Assembly (NCBI RefSeq): GCF_004379255.2
Contig: NC_056035.1
Span: 28,535,208-28,599,207, forward strand
Reading direction: 5' to 3'
Length of the DNA stretch: 64,000 nucleotides
Source of the DNA: Salvia splendens
Taxonomy: Eukaryota; Streptophyta; Magnoliopsida; Lamiales; Lamiaceae
Shown here: positions 47,111 through 57,976 of the stretch, in pieces
How the letters are laid out: every line of letters starts with the position of its first letter
Position numbering within the stretch: the stretch's first letter is position 1
The notes under the pieces: model-generated
Database searches by the model: none
Seen by the model: the letters and a program-made list of their open reading frames with translations, nothing else
What the model was told of the DNA's origin: nothing
Position numbers and translations under genes: made by a program

Positions 47111-49083
47111 ATTTAAAACGGGCCTGATCAGGAAAACAATCAAGACATTAAATTAGATACTATCATACAATAACCAGGAAATGTAAAAATGATAAGAAAA
47201 CGACAACTTGCCACATAACGACCTACCTCTTAGTGACTCAATGTGTGCTTACTTTTGTCTTTGATTACCACGGGCAGCAGAATGTCGTGCACCAAATCAA
47301 GATAATCTCCTGTTGCTGTGGAGATATCCATAACGTATGAAAGGTATCTAAAGATTCGAAAAGCAAGAATGCATTTAACAATTGTGGAAACATATATAGC
47401 CGTTCCAGGGTAACCAGCAATGCACATTCATGATACCTGAGCTTTGTGTATGCATCTAAAACTCCAGAAAGATGCAAATGAATCCACCAACCATTTCCAC
47501 GAACCATGTAGCAACAAGTTTCTGTGCTGAAACTGTTGGCCTTTCATCGCAGTCTCCAAAACACAGTCTTAATCGATAGTTTTGCTACAGATATGCACTG
47601 GACGTAACACATGTTAGTGATGCCACTTTAGCCGAAGGATGGAATCTTGATTTTGAACGAAATAGGCGCTAAGCATGACATATAAAACATCTGCATATAC
47701 CTTGTAACTATCTTTATCTGCAGTGGTTGAGTAGTTGATGTATAGCTGTATTTTCTCAGCTTTTTCATGCTCTTTTTCCCCGGATATAATACACTGACCA
47801 CGCTTCTTTCCCCTGCATTAAAACAAGCAGAAAAAATTTAACCCTTTCAGACACATAAAACAGATCTGTTTCAAAACACCAAAAACCAACATGAGGTCAA
47901 GATCAAGTACCGATTCATCAGAAATGTCAGCCACCTGAACAAGAAACATGCCCACAATATAATTCAGATTCAGATCATCTCCAAATCCACCTGGCAAGCT
48001 GCAGATCAAGAGCAGTAGATATTCACTTATTGATGATCTGCCAAACTTAAGAACTAGACGGAGAATGGGAAACAAAACATATAAAACACGAGCTTCACCA
48101 GGTCCCGGTTGCATTCCCAATGCATCCTCTTCGATCGAACTTTCAATCTCAACATACAAGAATATGATTCTGCAATTAAAAACAAGATTTGCAATCCGAG
48201 TAGAAGTTAGATTGAATGAGAAACAAGACTCCATAATTGATATATGAATGAATGTAAGAAACATGCATACCTTGCACCAATTCATAAGTTGATGCGCTTT
48301 ATGAGCATGGGTACTTCTTTCAAGTATCCATGAGTCCCAACAATTAAGTGTGCAACGCTTCTATGCAATAAAGAGAGGCCTATTACAATGTCAGATTTTT
48401 TTTATTTTTTTTTTCTCTTTTTTCATTTTTTTCCTTGTTTCTTTTTTTTTCTTTTTTTTGTTTCTTTTTGTTGGATGAAACAACCAATTTCACATTTGAT
48501 AACTTTGCTGAAATGTTTCCAGCTTCACCGTGGATGAAGGACTTTAAAGATGTAAACGTGAAACCAGTGGGTTGCTTCGTCCCCATTTTCACATTACGAA
48601 CTGAAAAATAATAGAAAAACTTTGTACAGTTAAATACAAGCCATGCTCAAGAAGCATAAACCAATTTCTTGTAATACCACATAGTCACCTGGACCTCTAA
48701 TCTTCCCGATGGTTTTCTTAGGACTTTACGTAAGCGCCTTCACCCACAAGTTCAGAATGATCTTTCCTCGTCAGCTTTCCTCTGATTTTAATAATATATT
48801 TCTTAACCTGCAAATTTAACTAAGGAAAGTTAATGTAACAGCAGATATACCCTTTTTAAATAACTTTCTTTTGTGCAAAAGAAACCAAATATGCTTTGGA
48901 AGCTAACTAATCAGCATATGCAGCAGAAAATTAAAAATAAAATCCAGAGATTATCTCACCCTAATACATCCCTCAGCAGTGAGCATTCATTTTCCAAAAG
49001 GGAGGAGCTCCATACAGCTCCTTGCCCACGAGTGGGGCATAGGCGGACAGATGCATCATAAGATAAAACAGCATACCAGTTGC
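47111..49083 (-). pseudogene. AT5G65440-like gene, tandem unit 1
   Basis: Exons in descending order: A 48960-49083 (YDASVRLC ... ENECSLL), B 48689-48807 (KDHSELVGEGAYVKS), C near 48480-48593 (TKQPTGFTFTSLK), D near 48090-48175 (SSIEEDALGMQPGPGE), then pieces reading QVADISDESV, INYSTTADKDSYK, HGSWKWLV and YLSYVMDISTATGDYLDL. The exon with PATGLAAPALDP is absent. Exon A is 124 bases here against 126 in the other units, having lost one A and one G from homopolymer runs. Homology is to the plant-specific AT4G24610/AT5G65440 pair, whose function is unknown. Confidence 0.6.
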
Positions 49084-49518
49084 CTAGACCACTGCATCGG
49101 ATTTAGATAATATACAAGTATTAGAAGATCTGCTTCCATGAAAAGAAGCTAAATGAGAACTATTAACTTCAAGATCTCTCATGTTCATCTGGCATAATGA
49201 ATCCCAAATTTCCTATTAGAATATCTCCTAGCATAAAAAATTGATAATGCTTTTTGCAACAATGTACTTATAGCTACGCAAAATCTAGAAGTGAAGAAAA
49301 AGATATTTTATTAATTCATCTGTCATCTCTGACATATTTCTTTGTGGAACAGTGGAATATAAAGTTTTTTACAACGGAGTTACTCATTACAAACAATTGA
49401 GATTCCGAGACATATTTTGATTCAATTGATCAATATCAGGTGTTAAAGAAGTAATTAATTGAAAAAAATCAAAATAAATATGCATGGTTGAGAGAAACAG
49501 ATTATGCTTCTAACTTGC

Positions 49519-49657
49519 CTCCAAAATAAATGAGGGAACATATTCCTCGTGAACCTTAGGTATGGTCGCTGTGTTACTTGTTTCAATACAGAATGTAACA
49601 CAGCTCAAGTCAACGACCTTACAAGAGGAACTTTGTTTTTCACTGCTACCTTCACAT
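49519..49657 (-). pseudogene. MOR1-like TOG exon H, copy in unit 2
   Basis: 139-base exon with AG acceptor. Reads VKVAVKNKVPLVRSLT, then, one base out of frame, VTFCIETSNTATIPKVHEEY and VPSFILE, matching an early MOR1 TOG repeat. The donor is GC (GGAG|GCAAG), whereas the copy at 52363 has GT. The shift sits at a short T run and is shared with the other copy. Confidence 0.75.
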
Positions 49658-49704
49658 CTGCAGAAAACTAATAATCAGTAAGATTAAAACTGTAGAAAGA
49701 CAAA

Positions 49705-51929
49705 CAGGCGACGGTTTGAGCACTGGCACCTTCCCACATGGAAATATCTACATAGCTTTAAGCGCACCTCGGGGAAAGGATATCATGCAACCATTTGTAG
49801 AGCTTCAAAGCTGGATCAAGTGCAGGTGCAGCCAATCCTGTTGCAGGTCCGAATACATCTTTAATACCCGACATCGATGATTCATCAAGTTACTTGAAAT
49901 TCTCCAAGACCAGAGTGAGTATCTGCTCAATTTGAACAGAAACAGAAACTTCTCCCAGAAAACCGGCCTGATCAGGAAAACAATCAAGACATTAAATTAG
50001 ATACTATCATACAATAACCAGGAAATGTAAAAATGATAACAAAACAACAATTTGCCACATAACGACCTACTCTTAGTGACTCAATGTGTGCTTACTTTTG
50101 TCTTTGATTACCACGGGCAGCAGAATGTCGTGCACCAAATCAAGATAATCTACTGTTGCTGTGGAGATATCCATAACGTATGAAAGGTATCTAAAAGATC
50201 GAAAAGCAAGAATGCATTTAACAATTGTGGAAACATATATAGCCGTTCCAGGTAACCAGCAATGCACATTCATGATACCTGAGCTTTGTGTATGCATCTA
50301 AAACTCCAGAAAAGATGCAAATGAATCCACCAACCATTTCCACGAACCATGTAGCAACAAGTTTCTGTGCTGAAACTGTTGGCCTTTCATCGCAGTCTCC
50401 AAAACACAGTCTTAGCGATAGTTTCTGCTACAGATATGCACTGGACGTAACACATAGTTAGTGATGCCACTTTAGCCGAAGGATGGAATCTTGATTTTGA
50501 ACGAAATAGGCGCTAAGCATGACATATAAACATCTGCATATACCTTGTAACTATCTTTATCTGCAGTGGTTTGAGTAGTTGATGTATAGCTGTATTTTTC
50601 TCAGCTTTTTCATGCTCTTTTCCCCGGATATAATACACTGACCACGCTTCTTCCCCTGCATTAAAACAAGCAGAAAAATTTAACCCTTTCAGACACATAA
50701 ACAGATCTGTTTCAAAACACCAAAAACCAAACATGAGGTCAAGATCAAGTACCGATTCATCAGAAATGTCAGCCACCTGAACAAGAACATGCCCACAATA
50801 TAATTCAGATTCAGATCATCTCCAAATCCACCTGGCAAGCTGCAGATCAAGAGCAGTATAATTCACTTATTGATGATCTGCCAAACTTAAGAACTAGACG
50901 GAGAATGGGAAACAAAACATATAAAACACGAGCTTCACCAGGTCCCGGTTGCATTCCCAATGCATCCTCTTCGATCGAACTTTTCAATCTCAACATACAA
51001 GAATATGATTCTGCAATTAAAAACAAGATTTGCAATCCGAGTAGAAGTTAGATTGAATGAGAAACAAGACTCCATATTGATATATGAATGAATGTAAGAA
51101 ACATGCATACCTTGCACCAATTCATAAGTTGATGCGCTTTATGAGCATGGGTACTTCTTTCAAGTATCCATGAGTCCCAACAATTAAGTGTGCAACGCTT
51201 CTATGCAATAAAGAGAGCCTCTTACAATGTCAGATTTTTTTTATTTTTTTTTTCTCTTTTTTCATTTTTTCCTTTTTTCTTTTTTTCTTTTTTTTCTTTT
51301 TTTTGTTTCTTTTTGTTGGATGAAACAACCAATTTCACATTTGATAACCTTTGCTGAAATGTTTCCAGCTTCACCGTGGATGAAGACTTTAAAGATGTAA
51401 ACGTGAAACCAGTGGGTTGCTTCGTCCCCATTTTCACATTACGAACTGAAAAATAATAGAAAAACTTTGTACAGTTAAATACAAGCCATGCTCAAGAAGC
51501 ATAAACCAATTTTCTTGTAATACCACATAGTCACCTGGACCTCTAATCTTCCCGATGGTTTCTTAGACTTTACGTAAGCGCCTTCACCCACAAGTTCAGA
51601 ATGATCTTTCCTCGTCAGCTTTTCCTCTGATTTTAATAATATATTTCTTAACCTGCAAATTTAACTAAGGAAAGTTAATGTAACAGCAGATATACCCTTT
51701 TAAATAACTTTCTTTGTGCAAAAGAAACCAAAATATGCTTTGGAAGCTAACTAATCAGCATATGTAGCAGAAAATTAAAAATAAAATCCAGAGATTATCT
51801 CACCCTAATACATCCCTCAGCAGTGAGCATTCATTTTCCAAAAAGGGAGGAGCTCCATACAGCTCCTTGCCCACGAGTGGGGGCATAGGCGGACAGATGC
51901 ATCATAAGATAAAACAGCATACCAGTTGC
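49705..51929 (-). pseudogene. AT5G65440-like gene, tandem unit 2
   Basis: Exons A 51804-51929 (GNWYAVLSYDASVRLC ... ENECSLLRDVLG), B 51535-51652 (ILLKSEEKLTRKDHSEL in frame with A across the splice), C near 51330-51447, D near 50930-51010, INYST piece near 50560, HGSWKWLV near 50310-50370, YLSYVMDISTATVDYLDL near 50115-50190, and G from 49967 down (VQIEQILTLVLENFK, TAA, LDESSMSGIKDVFGPATG). The in-frame TAA is at 49892-49890. One G of the B exon is missing compared with unit 3. The C exon runs into a T/C-rich tract that looks eroded. Confidence 0.65.
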
Positions 51930-52362
51930 CTAGACCACTGCATCGGATTTAGATAATATACAAGTATTAGAAGATCTGCTTCCATGAAAAGAAGCTAAAT
52001 GAGAACTATTAACTTCAAGATCTCTCATGTTCATCTGGCATAATGAATCCCAAATTTCCTATTAGAATATCTCCTAGCATAAAAATTGATAATGCTTTTT
52101 GCAACAATGTACTTATAGCTACACAAAATCTAGAAGTGAAGAAAAAGATATTTTATTAATTCATCTGTCATCTCTGACATATTTCTTGTGGAACAGTGGA
52201 ATATAAAGTTTTTTTACAACGGAGTTACTCATTACAAACAATTGAGATTCCGAGACATATTTTGATTCAATGATCAATATCAGGTGTTAAAGGAGTAATT
52301 GATTGAAAAAAATCAAAATAAATATGCATGGTTGAGAGAAACAGATTATGCTTCTAACTTAC

Positions 52363-52501
52363 CTCCAAAATAAATGAGGGAACATATTCCTCGTGAACCT
52401 TAGGTATGGTCGCTGTGTTACTTGTTTCAATACAGAATGTAACACAGCTCAAGTCAACGACCTTACAAGAGGAACTTTGTTTTTCACTGCTACCTTCACA
52501 T
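52363..52501 (-). pseudogene. MOR1-like TOG exon H, copy in unit 3
   Basis: Same 139-base exon as 49519-49657, 2844 bases away, with a standard GT donor. The T-run frameshift between RSLT and the VTFCIETSN part is shared, so it predates the duplication or reflects a common sequence problem. Confidence 0.78.
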
Positions 52502-52554
52502 CTGCAGAAAACTAATAATCAGTAAGATTAAAACTGTAGAAAGACAAACAGGCG

Positions 52555-54779
52555 ACGGTTTGAGCACCGGCACCTTCCCACATGGAAATATCTACATAGC
52601 TTTAAGCGCACCTCGGGGAAAGGATATCATGCAACCATTTGTAGAGCTTCAAAGCTGGATCAAGTGCAGGTGCAGCCAATCCTGTTGCAGGTCCGAATAC
52701 ATCTTTAATACCCGACATCGATGATTCATCAAGTTACTTGAAATTCTCCAAGACCAGAGTGAGTATCTGCTCAATTTGAACAGAAACAGAAACTTCTCCC
52801 AGAAAACCGGCCTGATCAGGAAAACAATCAAGACATTAAATTAGATACTATCATACAATAACCAGGAAATGTAAAAATGATAACAAAACAACAACTTGCC
52901 ACATAACGACCTACCTCTTAGTGACTCAATGTGTGCTTACTTTTGTCTTTGATTACCACGGGCAGCAGAATGTCGTGCACCAAATCAAGATAATCTACTG
53001 TTGCTGTGGAGATATCCATAACGTATGAAAGGTATCTAAAAGATCGAAAAGCAAGAATGCATTTAACAATTGTGGAAACATATATAGCCGTTCCAGGTAA
53101 CCAGCAATGCACATTCATGATACCTGAGCTTTGTGTATGCATCTAAAACTCCAGAAAAGATGCAAATGAATCCACCAACCATTTCCACGAACCATGTAGC
53201 AACAAGTTTCTGTGCTGAAACTGTTGGCCTTTCATCGCAGTCTCCAAAACACAGTCTTAAGCGATAGTTTCTGCTACAGATATGCACTGGACGTAACACA
53301 TAGTTAGTGATGCCACTTTAGCCGAAGGATGGAATCTTGATTTTGAACGAAATAGGCGCTAAGCATGACATATAAAACATCTGCATATACCTTGTAACTA
53401 TCTTTATCTGCAGTGGTTGAGTAGTTGATGTATAGCTGTATTTTTCTCAGCTTTTTCATGCTCTTTTTCCCCGGATATAATACACTGACCACGCTTCTTC
53501 CCCTGCATTAAAACAAGCAGAAAAATTTAACCCTTTCAGACACATAAACAGATCTGTTTCAAAACACCAAAAAACCAAACATGAGGTCAAGATCAAGTAC
53601 CGATTCATCAGAAATGTCAGCCACCTGAACAAGAACATGCCCACAATATAATTCAGATTCAGATCATCTCCAAATCCACCTGGCAAGCTGCAGATCAAGA
53701 GCAGTATAATTCACTTATTGATGATCTGCCAAACTTAAGAACTAGACGGAGAATGGGAAACAAAACATATAAAACACGAGCTTCACCAGGTCCCGGTTGC
53801 ATTCCCAATGCATCCTCTTCGATCGAACTTTTCAATCTCAACATACAAGAATATGATTCTGCAATTAAAAACAAGATTTGCAATCCGAGTAGAAGTTAGA
53901 TTGAATGAGAAACAAGACTCCATAATTGATATATGAATGAATGTAAGAAACATGCATACCTTGCACCAATTCATAAGTTGATGCGCTTTATGAGCATGGG
54001 TACTTCTTTCAAGTATCCATGAGTCCCAACAATTAAGTGTGCAACGCTTCTATGCAATAAAGAGAGCCTCTTACAATGTCAGATTTTTTTTATTTTTTTT
54101 TTCTCTTTTTTCATTTTTTCCTTTTTTCTTTTTTTCTTTTTTTTCTTTTTTTGTTTCTTTTTGTTGGATGAAACAACCAATTTCACATTTGATAACCTTT
54201 GCTGAAATGTTTCCAGCTTCACCGTGGATGAAGACTTTAAAGATGTAAACGTGAAACCAGTGGGTTGCTTCGTCCCCATTTTCACATTACGAACTGAAAA
54301 ATAATAGAAAAACTTTGTACAGTTAAATACAAGCCATGCTCAAGAAGCATAAACCAATTTTCTTGTAATACCACATAGTCACCTGGACCTCTAATCTTCC
54401 CGATGGTTTTCTTAGACTTTACGTAAGCGCCTTCACCCACAAGTTCAGAATGATCTTTCCTCGTCAGCTTTTCCTCTGATTTTAATAATATATTTCTTAA
54501 CCTGCAAATTTAACTAAGGAAAGTTAATGTAACAGCAGATATACCCTTTTAAATAACTTTCTTTTGTGCAAAAGAAACCAAAATATGCTTTGGAAGCTAA
54601 CTAATCAGCATATGCAGCAGAAAATTAAAAATAAAATCCAGAGATTATCTCACCCTAATACATCCCTCAGCAGTGAGCATTCATTTTCCAAAAAGGGAGG
54701 AGCTCCATACAGCTCCTTGCCCACGAGTGGGGGCATAGGCGGACAGATGCATCATAAGATAAAACAGCATACCAGTTGC
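52555..54779 (-). pseudogene. AT5G65440-like gene, tandem unit 3 (best preserved)
   Basis: Exon A 54654-54779 and B 54383-54501 join in frame (SLLRDVLG + LRNILLKSEEKL). B joins C (5' border 54293) in frame through IRGPVRNVKMGTKQPTGF. Later pieces: ESYSCMLRLKSSIEEDALGM near 53780-53860, KIQLYINYSTTADKDSYK near 53400-53450, NLLLHGSWKWLV near 53170-53220, LRYLSYVMDISTATVDY near 52960-53035, and G from 52811 (ending KLYKWLHDILSP). TAA at 52736-52734 breaks G exactly as in unit 2. Known homologues carry the same exon order. The Arabidopsis label pesticidal crystal cry8Ba protein for this family is a misnomer; it is not a toxin. Confidence 0.68.
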
Positions 54780-54937
54780 CTAGACCACTGCATCGGATTT
54801 AGATGACATAACAAGTATTAAAAGATCTGCTTCCATGAAAATAAGCTAAATGAGAACTATTAACTTCAAGATCTTTCATGTTTATCAGGCATAAAGAATC
54901 CCGAATTTCCTATGGGAATATCTCTTAGCAAGATTAC

Positions 54938-55190
54938 CTTGAATGAAATGTTGGATATTGACCGCTCAACGGATGAGAAGCTACAGCTGCATTCTTAAAA
55001 AACGTATCCAGCTTTTCTAGAAACTTCTCCAGAGGTCTCATACCCACCATCTAAATAACAGATATACCAAAAAAAGCTAAATTGGCAATTAAAAATAATA
55101 ATATTTAGAAGGAAAACCTTGAAATAATTTACCTTGGCAATATCCGCCAAAGCTGAGAATTGATCACTTAAATATCTTTCCAAATAAACT
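54938..55190 (-). pseudogene. MOR1-like TOG exons upstream of unit 3
   Basis: Two exons: one ending at 55133 with a GT donor (SDQFSALADIAK) and 54938-55050 with AG and GT borders (MVGMRPLEKFLEKLDTFFK). Together they match the MOR1 segment just after exon H in the normal protein, yet here they lie 5' of both H copies. After EKLD the sequence departs from MOR1 (FKNAAVASHPLSGQYPTFHS). Confidence 0.68.
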
Positions 55191-55336
55191 CGAAACACCA
55201 AACAAGATACTATGAACCTATCTCATGGTTTTCATATTTGGCTGCACGCTGGTGCTAGATGGATTAGCCCCTTTATTGTTCCGTTTCTCCACTGAAACGC
55301 TGTTGCTACTAGTGGTGTCCGGGGTGGGGGTGGAGT

Positions 55337-55636
55337 TCAGTTAGTGACAGATTCAGAAGACACCCTAGCAGAATCATGGTGCCCTACAACGACTCTATCA
55401 TTACAATTCCCAGGTGCATTGGCAAAATAAATGTGTCTTGCACCACCATTGGCCACTTTATCATCCCGCGGCGATGCCTTAGGGGAGTCGCGACCACCAT
55501 AGCCCCCACCCTCAGAATCAGAGGTGTCTATGTCCCAATCCGAGAGGTTCTCAATCATACGGTTAACAGAGGGCATACGTCCAGTGCGAAAGTTGGAAAT
55601 AGAGGACAACCCGAGGCTATTGCCCTCAGCCCCACC
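55337..55636 (-). pseudogene. N-terminal coding exon of the AT5G65440-like gene
   Basis: A CAG acceptor precedes 55636. The frame reads GLSSISNFRTGRMPSVNRM, then ENLSDWDIDTSDSEGGGYGG and SPKASPRDDKVANGGARH. The Ser/Asp-rich, FRTGR-containing composition fits the variable N-terminus of the family. It stays open to a TGA at 55339-55337, but a GT at about 55361 (GCTAGG|GTGTC) could be the real donor. An in-frame ATG exists at 55609. Confidence 0.45.
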
Positions 55637-55749
55637 ACTGAATCAGAATGAAGCTTGTTCCGTAGGAACTAGTTCTCCACCTATTCATAATATACCAAAT
55701 TCAAGATTAATGAATCACATAATGTATGAAGTCACAATGTAAACAAGAA

Positions 55750-56215
55750 ATTGACTAAAGAAATAAGATATCGACCTCAAGCCGGATTTTCTGCCCTCCG
55801 GCAGACTAGCAGCGGTGGCGGAGGCAGACCAGCGGTGGCAGCGAGGCATCCGACGCACAACGACACTTCCCAGACCTTTTCGACGACATTTCCAAACCCT
55901 TTTCATTTCTGAAACTTTTAGTAAAGATTTCAAGGTTTTTAAACTTTTTTGCAAATTAAAAGTGAAGCAACTTACCGAGCGTCGGCGGGGACAGCAGCGG
56001 TTACCAGCCGAAACAATAGCAGCAGCGGTGGTGTCACAGTAGGAAGGGTTGTCTGCGTCGAGGAAGAGAACTCCGGAGAATCGATAGCTAAGTAGTCCAA
56101 TTCTAGTTTAGAGTTTTTTTTCAATTTGGTGAACAGAAAGGGTGAGAAGCGAGGGAGAGAGAGAGAGAGGGGGGATCGGTGAGAAGCGATGGAGAGAGAG
56201 ATTCAAATTTGGGGG
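55750..56215 (-). promoter_or_regulatory. 5' UTR / first-exon region of the chimeric gene
   Basis: Two GC-richer stretches on the minus strand, ~56045-55975 ending CTCG|GTAAGTTG (a good donor) and ~55865-55790, separated by an AT-rich intron-like piece, with CT-rich microsatellite sequence upstream (56155-56205). This is the usual look of a plant 5' leader. No TATA box is assigned. Upstream DNA is LTR-like. Confidence 0.4.
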
Positions 56216-56234
56216 TGATTCAAATTTGGGAGTG

Positions 56235-57610
56235 ATTCTTTTCTTTTATTTATATACTGTAGGGCTTAGTTATATCTAGTGTTGGGCTAGTTTTACATTT
56301 ATTTAGGTTTTGGGCTTAGGTAAATAGGTAAAATATTTTGGGCCCATATTAAATTCTCTTACTCGGGATCGTATATTGTTATTTCGTTGTTTGGATTTCC
56401 ACGCAAGAAAGGGTGAAATATATTTATTTTTTAGTTCCCAATTTAATTTAGTTAATCCCTTAGCTAATTTATTTAATTCCCGAATTCATTCCGAGGAGGA
56501 TGAATAAGTACGAGACTAACGATACGAGTTTCAAGGACGTGAGCGGTCGGCCAGCGTCGCTTGTGATGCCTCGGCAACCGCAAATAATCGAAATTTATGA
56601 AGCCCAAGGAAAGAACAAAGAAAAGACGAGATCCAAAATTCTAAAGAAGAACGAGAATATAATTGAATTTAGGATTCATGCATTCAAAAATCATACATTA
56701 ATGTGTACCTTATGTGCTTTGCAAATGGGTTTCTTCCACACGCTAGTTAAGTTCGGAGGAGACATTCTTTTAAAGATGGAAATCCTAAGTGCTCGAGGTG
56801 AACTTTATTACCTAAACTCTTTTATTTTCAAAGTTATGAATGTGGTGCTATAAGGGGGTGGTCTGAATGTTATGTCATGTCGTATTCTTCTGTTTTGAAT
56901 TGCCTACGGGATAAAATCCTACTAGACTCTAATGGTTAACAAAATCGGGTCTAACTATGGGGTGATCCCTTACTCAGGCTAGTGTACATTGATGGGGATC
57001 GTGAGCCGTGTTTTGGGTCGGCCGATCTAGTGATCGAGTTTGTGGCCACATTCTCTTTTCATGAGATGATTAAGATATGGTATATGATGGATGATGATGA
57101 TGTTTGTATGTGCAGATACCTTTTACGATGAAAGAAATGATTTTGGTGTTTCTCGATATTATTAAAGTAAAACTCTATATTCACTCAACGATGGTTTGGC
57201 ATGACTTTATTTGATGAAAATATTTTTGGCATGAGTTGACTGAGTGCATCAAGTACTCAGCCCTGCATGTATTTTCCATACGTGCAGGTTGAGACATGAC
57301 GAGGACGGAGAACATTGAGCATTTGGAACGAAGGTCGTGTTCGATAAATATTTCAATAGCTATTTGTGTGACATAGTAGTAGTTAACTCTCAAATACTTC
57401 CGCGACTCTAAGTTTTAAACTCTTATCTTTTCTTAAATTGTTGGACTATTGTCGCTTCGTGATTTGAGACTCTGATTCAATATTAAGTTTCCCTTTTGAT
57501 TCAAATGTCGTGCCCTTTGATCATTTTCTCATTTCTTCCCCTGCTTCTTTATTCCCCCACTAGTCGCGATCAACTGAGCTTTTTTATCCTTAAAAAGTGT
57601 GGTCGTGACA
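56235..57610 (+). mobile_element. 5'-truncated LTR of the chromovirus-type family
   Basis: Ends GTGGTCGTGACA at 57610 after TTCTTCCCCTGCTTCTTTATTC and ACTAGTCGCGATCAAC, matching the LTR end at 34740-34834. It also carries CAGGCTAGTGTACA (near 56970) and the paired stem-loop (57240-57288). No TGTAA start is visible and no 5-bp duplication of AATAA was found, so about half of the LTR is missing. Left boundary approximate. The 117-codon frame at 56500-56853 lies within it and is not taken as a gene. Confidence 0.7.
57240..57288 (+). other. paired stem-loop of the LTR (copy 5)
   Basis: CTGAGT (57240-57245) pairs with ACTCAG (57255-57260); CCTGCATGTAT pairs with ATACGTGCAGG (57262-57288) with one mismatch, the longest second stem seen. 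Confidence 0.6.
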
Positions 57611-57976
57611 AATAATTTTAGTAGATTATATGATTCACATTATCAATAAAAGTGTATGTTTATATACTATTAGTGGATAGTTGAATCTACAAAATAATAC
57701 TAGTAAATTATTAATTCTAATCATATCTGGTGTAACTAAAATAAGAGTATTCACAATATGGGACTACAATCCCGCCCTATAAATTTGACCATTTCCATTT
57801 TTCTTCTACCACGTAAACATTTTATCTTCCCGCCAAAATATCCTCAATAGCACCATATAAATCCACTCATCCTCATTTTCCACATCATCACAATTTTTGT
57901 TTCTTTTAATTTTTTATGTTTATCAATTAAAGTACCATATTAAAATAAAATAAATTTAAGGAAGGATTAAAATATA

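Larger units (their letters stand above)
47111..54800. repeat. ~2.85-kb tandem repeat of gene sequence
   Basis: Equivalent exon borders are 2846 and 2850 bases apart (49083, 51929, 54779), and H exons 2844 apart. Introns match as closely as exons, so whole genomic segments were copied. Differences are largely one-base changes in A, T, C or G runs. Past ~54795 a more diverged copy of the same intron continues to ~54930. Confidence 0.88.

Noticed and set aside
54079..54180. Lys-rich coding tail of exon C
   Set aside because: It is translation of a T/C-rich tract whose length varies between units; more likely intron or eroded exon than protein.
47111..54779. Toxin gene (pesticidal crystal cry8Ba label attached to the homologous Arabidopsis proteins)
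   Set aside because: The label is a database artefact. The family is plant-specific with plant introns and shows no crystal-toxin domain.
56500..56853. 117-codon frame
   Set aside because: Lies within a truncated LTR and aligns with LTR sequence seen at 3431, 7017 and 62326.
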